A DNA stretch of 45,292 nucleotides, taken from the NCBI GenBank assembly GCA_902786345.1, contig CADACB010000023.1:1-45292 (forward strand), in the 5' to 3' direction. The position numbers and the translations under genes are program-made. The notes under the pieces were generated by a model that was not told the DNA's origin, ran no database searches, and worked only from the letters and a program-made list of their open reading frames with translations. Positions 17,309 to 26,436 of the stretch are shown piece by piece. This stretch comes from an uncultured Ruminococcus sp. Lineage in GTDB: Bacteria > Bacillota > Clostridia > Oscillospirales > Acutalibacteraceae. Position 1 is the stretch's first letter. Each line of letters opens with the position of its first letter.

Positions 17309-18270
17309 CTTATAATATCCTCTCCGTTTTCGGGAATGACATCCTTCATAGCCTCTATTGCAACCTCTATCATATCATCCATTGGCTCTTTTGTGGTAAT
17401 ATGCTGCATCCATATTCCCGGTCTTGCAATTATGCGTGTTATTATATTATCGTGTCTGCCGCATAATTTGATAAGCTCATAGCCCAATCCTACCGTTATC
17501 GGCAAAAGCAATATCTTTGTTGCAGATCTCAGCCATACATTAGTAAATGGTATAAATAAACCGATAATTATACCAACAATAAGCATAAGTACGATAAAGC
17601 TTGTGCCGCACCGGGGATGAAATCTTATCTGCTTTCTTACATTTTCAACAGTAAGCTCCAGTCCGTGTTCATAACAGAATATAGTCTTATGCTCCGCGCC
17701 GTGATACTGAAAAACCCTCTTGACATCCTTGTTCATTGTTACAAAGCCCATATATACCAAAAATAAAATTATTCTGAGTATTCCTTCAAACGCCGAACGC
17801 CATATCATATGATCGTTAAGAAACGGAAACGCTGAGGCAAGAAGGTTAAACAACAGTGTGGGTACAAAAAAGAATACAGCTACGCAGAATACTATTGCAA
17901 TAACCATTGCCGCGCCCATAATAAAGTTTATCATCTTTTCACCGAAGTGTTTGTCAAGCCATTTATCAAGCTTACTCATTTCTTCTTCAGGAACTTCTTC
18001 AACGCCGTCCATCGCCTTATCAGCAGACATCATCAGCGCCTTATTGCCTGTAACAAGGGAATCTATCATATTCGCTACTCCCCGAAGTATGGGTATTCTT
18101 AATATTTTATATTTTTTACACAGGTTAAGCGGCTGTATTTCCTCAAGCTCTATACTCCCGTCAGATTTTCTTACTCCCACGGTTGTTTTAAGCGGACCTC
18201 TCATCATTATTCCTTCCATCAAAGCCTGTCCGCCTATTGACGTTACACGCATTGTCTTTTCCTTTTTCAT
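17305..18270 (-). CDS. DUF1385 family membrane protein (YqhQ-like)
   Basis: A 321-residue protein with the family hallmark SIGGQALMEGIMMRGP near the N-terminus, several membrane helices between about 110 and 275, and the conserved 'YHGAEHKTIFCYEHG' and 'HPRCGTSF' motifs (about 189-223) whose His and Cys residues could bind a metal. The function is unknown; the family is widespread in Firmicutes and usually neighbours prmC. The ATG at 18270 has GGGG 7-10 bases upstream. An alternative ATG six codons later has AAAAAGGA at ideal spacing. Stop overlaps the prmC start. Confidence 0.88.
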   Translation of the reverse strand: MKKEKTMRVTSIGGQALMEGIMMRGPLKTTVGVRKSDGSIELEEIQPLNLCKKYKILRIPILRGVANMIDSLVTGNKALMMSADKAMDGVEEVPEEEMSKLDKWLDKHFGEKMINFIMGAAMVIAIVFCVAVFFFVPTLLFNLLASAFPFLNDHMIWRSAFEGILRIILFLVYMGFVTMNKDVKRVFQYHGAEHKTIFCYEHGLELTVENVRKQIRFHPRCGTSFIVLMLIVGIIIGLFIPFTNVWLRSATKILLLPITVGLGYELIKLCGRHDNIITRIIARPGIWMQHITTKEPMDDMIEVAIEAMKDVIPENGEDIIR

Positions 18271-18288
18271 CTGTTTACCCCATTTCAG

Positions 18289-19728
18289 TTAAGAATTTTC
18301 TTCCTTTTCAGCCTGATTTTCTTCGTTTTCATTTTCCTGCTCGGGTTTTATAAGCGGTATTGATATTGTTACTGTGGTACCAACGCCTTCAACGCTGTCT
18401 ATATCAAGCTTACCCTTATGCAGTCTTACTATCTCATCCGCTACCGCAAGCCCTATGCCTGATCCTCTCACAGTCTGATTTGCTTTATAAAACTTTTGTT
18501 TTATCTTCGGCAGATGCTCCGCAGGTATTCCACAGCCTTCGTCAGCTATCACTATAACTATATCATCCTCTGTTTCCTCAACGTTTATTGTGACAACTCC
18601 GCCGGGGTCGGAATATTTAAGGGCATTGTCTATTATATTGATAAACACCTGACGAAGCCTGTTTTTATCTCCCAAAACAGCCGGAAGTATATCAGGCTCA
18701 TCATAAACAATGTGTTTATCTTCTTTATGTGCACGTTCACGCTGCATATATATTGACTCATCAAGCTCTGCAAGAATATCTATCTTATCCATTATGAGCA
18801 CCATTCTGTCCTGCTGTATTCTTGAAAAGTCAAGAACCTCTTCAACAATTCCGTTAAGACGTTCAGTTTCTTTTATAATAATACCTATACCCTTTTCAAG
18901 AGTCTTTTTATCATTAAAGCCGTCAAGCTGTACTGTTTCTGCCCAGCCCTTGATTGCCGTAAGCGGAGTTCTCAGCTCGTGTGAAACTGACGAAATAAAC
19001 TCATTTTTAAGCTTATCCGCCGTTCCCAGCTCTCCTGCCATATAGTTAATGTTATCACACAGATCGCCTATCTCGTCATCATAGAACTTATTGATTCTGG
19101 CGTTAAAGTCACCCTGAGCTATTTTCTTGGCAGTCTGGCTTATTTCCTTAACAGGGCGAACAATAGAACGCAAAAAATATGTACTTGAAACGAATATGAA
19201 GAAAAGTATAACTATTCCTAAAAGGCACACCGCAGAAATAGATATAAATATCTTTCTGTCAGCCTCTTCAAGCGACACAACATACCTTATTGCACCAACT
19301 CTGTTGTCATTATCGTCATAGATAACTCGTGTAAGCGCCATAACATTTTCGCCCGAACTGAGATTTCCATGCCAATCGGCATAATGATCTTTCGACTGAA
19401 GTGCGGCAGAATAGTCGGGCATAACCTGATCGTTATCCGGCGAAAAGCCTGTTGATGTTATAACTACTTGTCCGTCCTGATTTATAACCATCAGCTCCAT
19501 ATGCTCTTTATCGGGGAAATTTTCAACATACTCTCTTGATGTACTTATAAAGTCGTCCGTATCATTAAATATATTGACAAGTTCTATTGATCTTCCGTTC
19601 AGCACCTGAAATATTCCGCTGTAATAAAAGTTCTGTATTATAACAGCGAACGCTATAACCAGAACAAACAATATTATCAATATAACGCCAAACGTATTAA
19701 ACAACCATCTTCTTGTTATTCCTCTCAA
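18289..19728 (-). CDS. Membrane sensor histidine kinase
   Basis: A 479-residue HAMP-type kinase. TM helix 1 is about 10-33, an extracytoplasmic sensor domain about 36-158, TM helix 2 about 159-184, and HAMP about 185-238. HisKA has the phospho-acceptor H250 in SHELRTP. HATPase_c has the N box around N368, D396 in IADEGCG, and G422-G426. An acidic tail of about 15 residues ends it. The start is TTG with GGGGGAG five bases upstream. Its likely partner is the OmpR-type regulator upstream, separated by about 600 bp of repeats rather than by the usual few bases. Overall layout resembles PhoR/WalK-like kinases, but the signal is unknown. Confidence 0.92.
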   Translation of the reverse strand: MRGITRRWLFNTFGVILIILFVLVIAFAVIIQNFYYSGIFQVLNGRSIELVNIFNDTDDFISTSREYVENFPDKEHMELMVINQDGQVVITSTGFSPDNDQVMPDYSAALQSKDHYADWHGNLSSGENVMALTRVIYDDNDNRVGAIRYVVSLEEADRKIFISISAVCLLGIVILFFIFVSSTYFLRSIVRPVKEISQTAKKIAQGDFNARINKFYDDEIGDLCDNINYMAGELGTADKLKNEFISSVSHELRTPLTAIKGWAETVQLDGFNDKKTLEKGIGIIIKETERLNGIVEEVLDFSRIQQDRMVLIMDKIDILAELDESIYMQRERAHKEDKHIVYDEPDILPAVLGDKNRLRQVFINIIDNALKYSDPGGVVTINVEETEDDIVIVIADEGCGIPAEHLPKIKQKFYKANQTVRGSGIGLAVADEIVRLHKGKLDIDSVEGVGTTVTISIPLIKPEQENENEENQAEKEENS

Positions 19729-19800
19729 ATCTTCTCCCCCTTATGGCAAACCGGCAGAGCAGTGCTTAATTTATAATGAATTTGTGCATTATGAATAATG

Positions 19801-19875
19801 CTGTGAAATGCGGAAGTATTGCTGAACCCATAAATAATGTGAACGCAATTATTAATTATTAATTATTAATTAAAT
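19801..19875 (+). repeat. Intergenic repeat element C, copy 1
   Basis: Pattern 'GTGAAATGCGGAAGTA...TGAAC...GTGAACGCAATTATTAATTATTAATTA'. The AT-rich end is a tandem of TTAATTA units and the other end carries TGCGGAAGTA. The same pattern recurs at 20072, 25147, 38455 and, weakly, at 26405 and 39541. Confidence 0.7.
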
Positions 19876-19980
19876 CTGTGCTGTCTTCCGACAGCAGGTC
19901 AGTTTACTAAAACCGGCAGAAGGGGACGCCCTCTCTTTCAGGGCTTCCCCTCTCCAAAAATAGTCCACAGGACTGTAGGG

Positions 19981-20072
19981 GATTTCGCACTCTGCGGAGT
20001 GCGACAAGGGCGCTCTGCCCCTTGACCCCGCAAGCCTTTGTAAAGGCTTGAGCGAAACTTTATTTATTGTGA
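19981..20072 (-). repeat. Intergenic repeat element A, copy 2 (inverted)
   Basis: The reverse complement matches the copy at 3-95 nearly base for base over about 85 bp, with a 2-base length difference near the middle. It contains the same AAGCCTTT/AAAGGCTT and CGCACTC/GAGTGCG palindromes. Confidence 0.85.
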
Positions 20073-20135
20073 AGTGCGGAGGTAATTTTGAATTCCGCAA
20101 AAAATCTGAACGCAATTATTAATTATTAATTAAAT
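20072..20135 (+). repeat. Intergenic repeat element C, copy 2
   Basis: Joined directly to repeat A. It carries the same TGCGGAGGTA motif and the same GAACGCAATTATTAATTATTAATTA end as the copy at 19801. Confidence 0.7.
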
Positions 20136-20186
20136 TTTCGGGCACGCTGACTTACAAAGAAAACAGCACCGGAATTTTCAGAAAAC

Positions 20187-20282
20187 CAGCCCAAACAGCA
20201 GCCCGTTAGGGGTGCGAGGGCGGATGTAGAAAAATTTGATGTGCCGTCCGCCGCGGTCGGCGTATGCTTGGTTTGGATAATC
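20187..20282 (+). repeat. Intergenic repeat element B, copy 1
   Basis: A 96-bp unit that matches 39641-39736 at all but five positions (by eye), with no gaps. GGCGGA near 20218-20224 can pair with TCCGCC near 20247-20252. Sequence beyond 20282 still resembles the other copies (…GCGAATTG…GGCAGCTTGCCG), so the element may extend to about 20330, right up to the response regulator stop codon. Confidence 0.85.
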
Positions 20283-20330
20283 GTCGCGAATTGTCCAGTG
20301 CGGTCACGCACCGGCAGCTTGCCGACGCCG

Positions 20331-21032
20331 CTAGGTTTCCCATTTGTAGCCAAGTCCCCAGACTGTTACAATGTATTTTGGGGATGAAGGCTTGTCCTCA
20401 ATTTTCATACGTAAACGACGAATGTTAACATCTACTATTTTTTCTTCGCCAACATAAGCTTCTCCCCAGACATACTTCAGAATGGCACTTCTGTCAAGCG
20501 CCTGTCCCGGATTTGAAAAGAAATATTCCATAATCTGAAATTCAACCTGCGTAAGCTCAATCAGCTTGCCGTTCTTCATAAGTGAATGATTCTTCAGATT
20601 GAGTATGAAATTTCCGGATTTGATCTCTTCCTTAAAGTTGTTCTCAGAGCGCATCTCGGCTATGGCAATCCGTCTGTAAAGCGCATCAACCCTCGCAACA
20701 AGCTCTGTCGGACTGAATGGCTTGGTTATATAATCGTCAGCTCCAAGCATCAGCCCCGATACCTTATCCATCTCCTGCGTTCTTGCCGATAACATTATTA
20801 TTCCAAGGTTGCCGTTCTTCTTTCTCAGCTCCTTGCAAACCTGAAGTCCATCTTTCTCGGGCATCATAATGTCAAGTATCGCAATGTCAAAATCTCCGTT
20901 TGAAGCATCATATTTCTCTACCGCAATTGCTCCGTTCTCTGCTTCTGTTACATTATAGCCTGCCCTTTCAAGATTTATAACTACAAACTCTCTTATGGCT
21001 GTTTCGTCTTCGGCAACAAGTATGTTTTTCAT
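20331..21032 (-). CDS. OmpR/PhoB-family response regulator
   Basis: A 233-residue regulator. The receiver domain (1-120) has the phospho-acceptor D54 in AILDIMMPEKDG, acidic D9/E10 and the conserved Lys in ITKPFSP. The winged-helix domain (about 135-231) ends with the typical VWGLGYKW. The start is supported by GGGAGG. It begins 19 bp after the lipoprotein gene and is followed by repeats rather than directly by the kinase at 18289-19728. The stop codon lies at the edge of the repeat block, but the protein is full length. Confidence 0.93.
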   Translation of the reverse strand: MKNILVAEDETAIREFVVINLERAGYNVTEAENGAIAVEKYDASNGDFDIAILDIMMPEKDGLQVCKELRKKNGNLGIIMLSARTQEMDKVSGLMLGADDYITKPFSPTELVARVDALYRRIAIAEMRSENNFKEEIKSGNFILNLKNHSLMKNGKLIELTQVEFQIMEYFFSNPGQALDRSAILKYVWGEAYVGEEKIVDVNIRRLRMKIEDKPSSPKYIVTVWGLGYKWET

Positions 21033-21051
21033 TTTTCTGCCTCCCTGCTTC

Positions 21052-22680
21052 TTATAGTATCACAAATGCTTCCTTTACTTCATCTTCACTTACGTTAAGC
21101 TCGTCATTTGCATTGGTCTTGAATATGCGCGCGGCATATATTGCCTTACTGTCCTTTGATGTATTTTGAAGACAAAACATTCCTTCCTTGTCAACATCAT
21201 TCCACTGTTGTTCTGTAAAACGGTAAATCGTGAGAAGCTTATCTCCCGGAGATGATGTCTTGGTGTTCCATAAATAAAAAGTCATCTCTCTTGTTTCTGC
21301 ATCACTTCTGGCAGTTATATTACCGTTCCAGCGATCGGGCACAGCAATATAATATCCGTCTTTCACATTCATTACAGTATTAATAACAAGCTTCATCTTA
21401 CGATTTATAGAATCATAATTCTCCCAGGATATAAGCGTGCATACATTCGCACCGTTTTCTTTTACATCCGCCATCATCTGACTTACAACCGGTATGTCAA
21501 TTACTGAATCTCCGTTTATATCTGTAGAATATACAGCATCAGACCTTATTGTAATATTGCTGTAACCTCCGCTGCTGTTCTTTACTGTCAACGGATTTAT
21601 TAACTTATTGTTTACCTTGTCATAATAGATTATCTGTGTGCACAGTGTTCCGTCAAGTCTCTCACAGTCGATAACTATACCGTTTTGTTTCAGATCTGTC
21701 AGCTTGGCTGAATTGTTGTTATTTGCACTGTTTTTCGTATTTACGTCTGAAACAGGCTTTTTTGATTCACTTGATTCCTGTTTTGAGCTTTCGGCACTGC
21801 TTTCCGGTTTTGCCGATTCCTTTTTCGAGCTTTCGACACTGCTTTCCGATTTTGCCGATTCCTGTTTTGAGCTTTCGACACTGCTTTCCGATTTTGCCGA
21901 TTCCTGTTTTGAGCTTTCGGTTTTTGCACTGCTGGCAGTTATCTTTATTCCGTTTTCATCATTGGTATTCACTGCAAGATCTCCCACAGTAATATTTGTA
22001 AACGCAGTGACATCGCTGTCCAGCTCAAGAGAATATTTGCTTATCGGACGTTTTTCCTGCTCGGAATACTGAAGCAGAGTTGCCATTGAAGGGGAATCCT
22101 GTGTGCTGAGCGACAGCAGAACAATATCATCATTCTGATCGTCAACAATATCAGAAACTACTATTTCATCATATGTTTCATCTATCTTCATTTCATCTAT
22201 GCCGTCGGTTGTCATAGAATATGCCGTAAGCATCTTTTGTGGTGAATTATATGATGTCCAGCCGATAATTATCTCTTCATTCTTGTCACCGTCAATATCC
22301 TTGAACATAACCCTGTCTATGCCTGAACATATATTGTCAAATGTTCCTATACATTTCCAGCTCTGTTCACGATATACAATAACTGACGCATTAATTTTTG
22401 TATCATTTTCGGTTGAGTATAATGCGAGTGCAAACTCATTCTCTTTATTTTCATTCCTCATTATTATTGCAGAACGGTTATCTCCTGCCTGAGGATATTT
22501 CAGAGTATAGCTTCCGCCTGCTTCCTGTGTAATAATATCCTGTATCTCAGCTTTATCACCTGTTGCTCTGGGCGGACGCAGCATTGTATCAGTACCAAAG
22601 GCAGCGTCTGAACAGCCTGTACTGAGCATTGTAAGTACCAACAGCGAAGCTGCTGTTATTTTCTTTATTTTACCGATCAT
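21052..22680 (-). CDS. VCBS/FG-GAP-like lipoprotein with Ser/Lys/Glu repeats
   Basis: A 542-residue predicted lipoprotein. The signal helix ends at LSTGC with Cys23 as the lipidation site. Loops of the form '[10 protein letters not shown]', '[10 protein letters not shown]' and '[10 protein letters not shown]' resemble VCBS/FG-GAP calcium-binding repeats and suggest a beta-propeller. Between the propeller halves lies a low-complexity segment (about 252-312) rich in Ser, Lys and Glu with a 14-residue period, encoded by a 42-bp tandem repeat. The function is unknown. The ATG at 22680 has GAGGGTG upstream and overlaps trmB by 11 bp; the regulator follows 19 bp later. An accessory sensor for the two-component system is a plausible inference. 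Confidence 0.8.
   Translation of the reverse strand: MIGKIKKITAASLLVLTMLSTGCSDAAFGTDTMLRPPRATGDKAEIQDIITQEAGGSYTLKYPQAGDNRSAIIMRNENKENEFALALYSTENDTKINASVIVYREQSWKCIGTFDNICSGIDRVMFKDIDGDKNEEIIIGWTSYNSPQKMLTAYSMTTDGIDEMKIDETYDEIVVSDIVDDQNDDIVLLSLSTQDSPSMATLLQYSEQEKRPISKYSLELDSDVTAFTNITVGDLAVNTNDENGIKITASSAKTESSKQESAKSESSVESSKQESAKSESSVESSKKESAKPESSAESSKQESSESKKPVSDVNTKNSANNNNSAKLTDLKQNGIVIDCERLDGTLCTQIIYYDKVNNKLINPLTVKNSSGGYSNITIRSDAVYSTDINGDSVIDIPVVSQMMADVKENGANVCTLISWENYDSINRKMKLVINTVMNVKDGYYIAVPDRWNGNITARSDAETREMTFYLWNTKTSSPGDKLLTIYRFTEQQWNDVDKEGMFCLQNTSKDSKAIYAARIFKTNANDELNVSEDEVKEAFVIL
21769..21925 (-). repeat. 42-bp tandem repeat inside the lipoprotein gene
   Basis: About 3.5 copies of a 42-bp unit that encodes [14 protein letters not shown]-like residues. 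The units differ by only a few bases, so copy number probably varies between strains. Confidence 0.85.
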
Positions 22681-23359
22681 TTTTATCACCCTCTGCAGGC
22701 AGTTCACTTTTCTTTGCTATCAGAAATTTTATTTTTATGCCTTCCTCAGAAAACATTTTTTCGTGCTCGGTTATAATATTCGGTTCATATCCTGAGCAGT
22801 GAAGGTCATAGGTTATATATACTATCTCAAAGCCGCATTCCTTTAAATATTCTGTACTCTCCGAAAAAAGCTCATCATCATCGGTCTTGAAATGAAGCTC
22901 ACCGCCGTCCGACAGAAACTCTCTGTATTTCATCAGCTGACGAGGATGTGTAAGCCTGCGTTTCTTGTGCTTCATACGAGGCCACGGATTGCAGAAATTT
23001 ATGTATATTCTGTCTGCCCTGTCTTTTTCCCCGAGCATAAGGTCAATCCGCTCTATATTGTGAGCTGTAAGCAGGACGTTATCCGGCGTTCTGTTTCCTT
23101 CGTTGAATACCCTCTCAACGTTTCTTTTTGCAAGACCAAGCATTTCAAATTTTATATCTACAGCAAGATAATTTTTATCAGGATTTAAAAAAGCCGCCTG
23201 TGATACAAAGCCGCCCTTTCCGCATCCGAGTTCAATATAAAGAGGCTGTGGTTTTTTATATTGTGAAAGCCACTTGTTTTTGAGCAGATCAGGCTCTTTG
23301 ATATAAAATGAGCTGGCTTCAAGCTCAGGTCTTGCCCATGGTTTATGTCTTATTCTCAT
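22670..23359 (-). CDS. trmB: tRNA (guanine-N7-)-methyltransferase TrmB
   Basis: A 229-residue SAM-dependent enzyme that makes m7G46 in tRNA. The SAM motif is [11 protein letters not shown], and [16 protein letters not shown] plus 'F(K/H)TDDDELF' are TrmB signatures. The frame is open from an ATG five codons upstream, but the family start (MRIRHKPWA) and the AGGATGGG site at 23366-23374 favour the ATG at 23359. First gene of the trmB, lipoprotein, regulator, kinase series. Confidence 0.93.
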   Translation of the reverse strand: MRIRHKPWARPELEASSFYIKEPDLLKNKWLSQYKKPQPLYIELGCGKGGFVSQAAFLNPDKNYLAVDIKFEMLGLAKRNVERVFNEGNRTPDNVLLTAHNIERIDLMLGEKDRADRIYINFCNPWPRMKHKKRRLTHPRQLMKYREFLSDGGELHFKTDDDELFSESTEYLKECGFEIVYITYDLHCSGYEPNIITEHEKMFSEEGIKIKFLIAKKSELPAEGDKNDR

Positions 23360-23648
23360 ATAAACAATTCCCATCCTTATTTTTCTTCACTCTACATTAT
23401 AACAAAGCATTACTATTGTTTTTTTCTCTATTAGAATTATCAGCCGAAATTAAACAAAAAATACCCTCATCTGAAAGCCCAGACAAAGGTATTTCTCATA
23501 CTGTTTCATTTCTGAAAGTTAATACTTTAAGAAACAAACTCCTTTAATAAAAACTGAGTCTATGCTGAACACAGCCCCATCTCATACATTTCTTCTTCAC
23601 ACCTGATTTACTATTATAACCAAACAGTATCAAACGCCGATTATACTT

Positions 23649-24101
23649 TTATGATCGGCAATCTGTCACACAGATAACGGTAAACAGAACCGTTATAAGC
23701 ATATAAGCAAAGAAAAATGCTGTAAGTCCCAAAAGAACAGCTGAAAGTACACTAACAGCAGCAAGATCTGTTGATACTGCAATAATTCCGGCAGCAATTG
23801 TTCCTAAAATACCAATGAACAATCCCGCCACATTGCAGCGTATACAATCCCGTACTTTTGAGCCGCACGAAGAAGCAAATGCACCGATAAGAATAATAAA
23901 CATAAAGACAATAGCCGTGATCAGTGCTATAAGCACACCTGTAAAAGCAGCTGTAAGAAGTGAGTTGATAAACAGAAGTACCGCGGCAGCAGCAAATATT
24001 ATTCCGCCTATTATGCCCACAAGTATCATTATCCCTCTCATACAGCTGTTGCACCGCTCTCGTCTTACTTCATTCTGACAGTTATCATAACCGCATAACA
24101 T
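23649..24101 (-). CDS. Small four-helix membrane protein with N-terminal Cys pairs
   Basis: A 150-residue protein with a short Cys-bearing N-terminus (C3, C8, C17, C20), four hydrophobic helices (about 23-45, 50-75, 90-110 and 117-143) and Cys residues in the central loop (about 79-89). The Cys arrangement could bind a metal, but no family was recognised. AGGAGATGG precedes the ATG. Divergent from map and isolated, so context says little. Confidence 0.7.
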   Translation of the reverse strand: MLCGYDNCQNEVRRERCNSCMRGIMILVGIIGGIIFAAAAVLLFINSLLTAAFTGVLIALITAIVFMFIILIGAFASSCGSKVRDCIRCNVAGLFIGILGTIAAGIIAVSTDLAAVSVLSAVLLGLTAFFFAYMLITVLFTVICVTDCRS

Positions 24102-24209
24102 ATTGATCCATCTCCTGACTTTGAATACTCATTTTGCTTTATGAAAAGCACTGCCTGCAGATCATTTTGCCTTTCCTTTAATATAGTATGATATATTTAA
24201 CTTTTGGTG

Positions 24210-24238
24210 TTTACTTTTCAGGCAAAAAAGTGTATAAT
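24210..24238 (+). promoter_or_regulatory. Promoter of map
   Basis: TTTACT at 24210-24215 and a perfect TATAAT at 24233-24238 with a 17-bp spacer, 37 bp before the ATG. Confidence 0.65.
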
Positions 24239-24274
24239 ACTTTTAAAATTTATTTATAGAAAAGAGTATATAAA

Positions 24275-25147
24275 ATGGCTAAAATAGGCAGAAACGATCC
24301 ATGCTGGTGCGGCAGCGGAAAAAAGTACAAAAAGTGTCACGAGGAATTTGACAACAAAATCTCATATATCAAAAGTCAGGGACACGAAGTTCCTGACCAC
24401 AGTATGATTAAGACTCCACAACAAATAGAAGCTATAAAAGAAAGCTGCAAGATCAACATTGCCGTACTTGACTATGTTGCCGAGAACATCAGAGCAGGTA
24501 TGACAACTCAGGAAATCGACGACCTTGTGGCTCAGAAAACAGCCGAGCTTGGCGCTATACCTGCGCCTCTTAACTATGAGGGTTATCCCAAGAGTGTGTG
24601 CACCTCTATCAACGAGGTGGTTTGTCACGGTATTCCGTCAGACAAAGTCATACTTAAAGACGGCGATATTATCAATGTTGACGCATCAACTATTTACAAG
24701 GGTTATTTTTCAGATTCATCAAGAATGTTCTGCATCGGAAATGTCAGCCCCGAAAAAAAGCGTCTTGTCGAGGTTGTAAAGGAATGTGTTGAAAAAGGCT
24801 TAGAGCAGGTGAAGCCGTGGTCATTCCTCGGAGATATGGGACAAGCCGTACACGAACACGCCGTCAAAAACGGCTATAGTGTTGTAAGGGAGATCGGCGG
24901 ACACGGCGTGGGACTTGAATTTCACGAAGACCCATGGGTAAGCTATGTTTCAAAAGCGGGCGAAGAAATGCTTCTTGTTCCCGGAATGATATTCACGATC
25001 GAGCCTATGGTAAATATGGGTACAGACAGAGTATTCGTTGACAGAGATGACAACTGGACAATCTACACTGCCGACAAAAAACCTTCTGCTCAGTGGGAAA
25101 TAATGGTTCTCGTCACCGAAACAGGTCACGAAGTACTGTGCTATTGA
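24275..25147 (+). CDS. map: Type I methionine aminopeptidase with SEC-C motif
   Basis: A 290-residue enzyme that removes the initiator methionine. Residues 5-22 form a SEC-C zinc motif (GRNDPCWCGSGKKYKKCH), which in this family is thought to help ribosome contact. The catalytic domain carries the five metal ligands D136, D147, H210, E243 and E275 plus H118 at the active site. The SEC-C form is common in Clostridia and longer than E. coli MetAP. Monocistronic with its own promoter. Repeat C begins directly at its stop codon. Confidence 0.93.
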   Translation: MAKIGRNDPCWCGSGKKYKKCHEEFDNKISYIKSQGHEVPDHSMIKTPQQIEAIKESCKINIAVLDYVAENIRAGMTTQEIDDLVAQKTAELGAIPAPLNYEGYPKSVCTSINEVVCHGIPSDKVILKDGDIINVDASTIYKGYFSDSSRMFCIGNVSPEKKRLVEVVKECVEKGLEQVKPWSFLGDMGQAVHEHAVKNGYSVVREIGGHGVGLEFHEDPWVSYVSKAGEEMLLVPGMIFTIEPMVNMGTDRVFVDRDDNWTIYTADKKPSAQWEIMVLVTETGHEVLCY

Positions 25148-25235
25148 ACATTAACAATTAATAATTAACAATTATGCTCAGAGCTTTTCGCGGAATTCAA
25201 CATTACTTCCGCGCTTCACATTACTGTACCTTACG
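25147..25235 (-). repeat. Intergenic repeat element C, copy 3
   Basis: Begins at the map stop with TTAACAATTAATAATTAACAATTA and continues with GCTCAGAGC, a GCGGAATTC block and TTACTTCCGCGCTTCACA. This is the opposite orientation to the copies at 19.8-20.1 kb. Confidence 0.65.
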
Positions 25236-25514
25236 TATTTAAAATCGGGCGAAGCTGACTGATATTAACAATTATTTGAATCAGCTTCGTTCATAATATC
25301 TAATATTATTTTAAAGAATATATCTTATTTATTTGACTAATAAGATAAATTAAGAAACTATGAATTGATTTTTTTGTGCATATCCACAAAAAACAATACA
25401 AATTTTCAAACAAAATACACCTATACTTTATTGAAAAAAAGCTGTATAATAATAAATTGTAAGAGCTTTTATCAATAACTGAAAAATAATTTTTTATCGG
25501 AAGGAGCATATACA
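25236..25514. other. AT-rich intergenic region before the APH-fold kinase
   Basis: Contains a perfect 8-bp inverted repeat (GAAGCTGA at 25251-25258, TCAGCTTC at 25281-25288) without a T run. A TATAAT at 25445-25450 lies suitably for the gene at 25515 but has no good -35 box. No gene is seen. Confidence 0.45.
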
Positions 25515-26258
25515 ATGGAAGTAATTACAGAAAGAAAAGAAAAGGTCATATATCGTGACGGAGATAACGCTGTAAAAGTGTTTTCTCAAAAATTCCCCAA
25601 ATCAGATATACTAAATGAAGCACTCAATCAGGCAAGAGTTGAAGAAACCGGTCTTCCGATCCCTGCATTGAAGTCTGTTTCTATCATTGACGGAAAATGG
25701 GCAATATCAATGGAATATGTTGAAGGAAAAACTCTTGCTGAGATAATGGCAGAAGATCCTGAAAATTTTGATAAATATCTTGATGAATTTGTTGATCTTC
25801 AGATTGAAGTGCAAAGCAAAAAATCACCGCTTCTCAATAAGCTTAAGGACAAGATGAACAGAAAAATCTCAAGCCTTGGCAGCCAGATTGATGCAACAAC
25901 CAGATATGAACTTCACACAAGGCTTGAGAGTATGCCTAAGCACAATAAGGTTCTTCACGGCGACTTCAATCCAAGCAACATAATTATAGATCCCCAAGGC
26001 AAAGCCCACATTATTGACTGGTCACACGTTACACAGGGCAATGCAGCTGCCGACGCTGCAAGAACATATCTTCTTTTTGCGCTTAAAGATAAAGCTGTGG
26101 CTGATAAATATCTTGATCTTTTCTGCAGGAAGACTGATACAGCAAAGCAGTATGTACAGCAGTGGCTTCCTATCGTTGCAGCATCTCAGCTTGTAAAGAG
26201 AATTCCCGGCGAAGAAGACTTCCTCAAAAGCTGGGTTGACGTTGTAGATTATTCATAA
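25515..26258 (+). CDS. Aminoglycoside phosphotransferase-fold kinase
   Basis: A 247-residue small-molecule or protein kinase of the APH/choline-kinase fold. The catalytic loop HGDFNPSN is at 148-155 (D150 as base, N155 as metal ligand) and the second metal site IIDWSH at 166-171 (D168). The N-lobe has 'KVF' (K21) and a hinge-like 'MEYVEGKTL' (66-74). Orphan clostridial kinases of this type have no known substrate. The family name should not be read as antibiotic resistance. GGAAGGAGC gives a strong ribosome binding site. Monocistronic, with a strong terminator downstream. Confidence 0.85.
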   Translation: MEVITERKEKVIYRDGDNAVKVFSQKFPKSDILNEALNQARVEETGLPIPALKSVSIIDGKWAISMEYVEGKTLAEIMAEDPENFDKYLDEFVDLQIEVQSKKSPLLNKLKDKMNRKISSLGSQIDATTRYELHTRLESMPKHNKVLHGDFNPSNIIIDPQGKAHIIDWSHVTQGNAAADAARTYLLFALKDKAVADKYLDLFCRKTDTAKQYVQQWLPIVAASQLVKRIPGEEDFLKSWVDVVDYS

Positions 26259-26275
26259 TATTCAGATAATAAAAC

Positions 26276-26325
26276 AAAGCAGGTACATAAACTCATATAA
26301 GAGAAATGTACCTGCTTTTTTATTT
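26276..26325. terminator. Bidirectional intrinsic terminator
   Basis: Perfect 12-bp arms AAAGCAGGTACA (26276-26287) and TGTACCTGCTTT (26307-26318), followed by T-rich sequence and preceded by A-rich sequence. It ends the kinase gene and may also catch transcripts leaving mgsA on the other strand. Confidence 0.9.
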
Positions 26326-26404
26326 TGTATTTGCGTTTTTAAGTGCAATAACACTCACAAAGCAAACAGAAATCGCGAAAACAGAACTGTTTACAGAATA
26401 AAAC

Positions 26405-26436
26405 CCAACCGCGTAATTATTAATTGTTAATTATTT
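26405..26436 (+). repeat. Fragment of intergenic repeat C
   Basis: Only the AT-rich end (GCGTAATTATTAATTGTTAATTA) is present, abutting the mgsA stop codon. Too short to be sure it is more than chance AT-rich sequence. Confidence 0.35.

Larger units (their letters stand above)
19729..20330. other. 600-bp non-coding block of composite repeats
   Basis: Separates the response regulator from its kinase. In order it holds repeat C (19801-19875), three tight hairpins (CTGTC/GACAG at 19881-19894, a GGGG-GCCCT/AGGGC-CCCC hairpin at about 19922-19948, AGTCC/GGACT at about 19970), inverted repeat A (19981-20072), repeat C again (20072-20135) and repeat B (20187-20282). Two minus-strand frames of 81 and 75 codons cross it, but they lie inside repeats, lack ribosome binding sites, and are rejected as genes. 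Confidence 0.75.

Noticed and set aside
19801-20282. CRISPR array
   Set aside because: The repeats differ in type and length, have no regular spacers, and no cas gene is present.
19870-20353. Two minus-strand frames of 81 and 75 codons
   Set aside because: They lie wholly inside repeats A, B and C, have no ribosome binding site, and similar frames would arise at every repeat copy.
21638-22072. Plus-strand frames opposite the lipoprotein gene
   Set aside because: They mirror the 42-bp tandem repeat, giving a periodic Phe/Ser/Leu-rich peptide; no start signals.
25515-26258. Aminoglycoside resistance gene
   Set aside because: Only the kinase fold and catalytic loop are shared; orphan kinases of this type are common in Clostridia and nothing points to a drug substrate.
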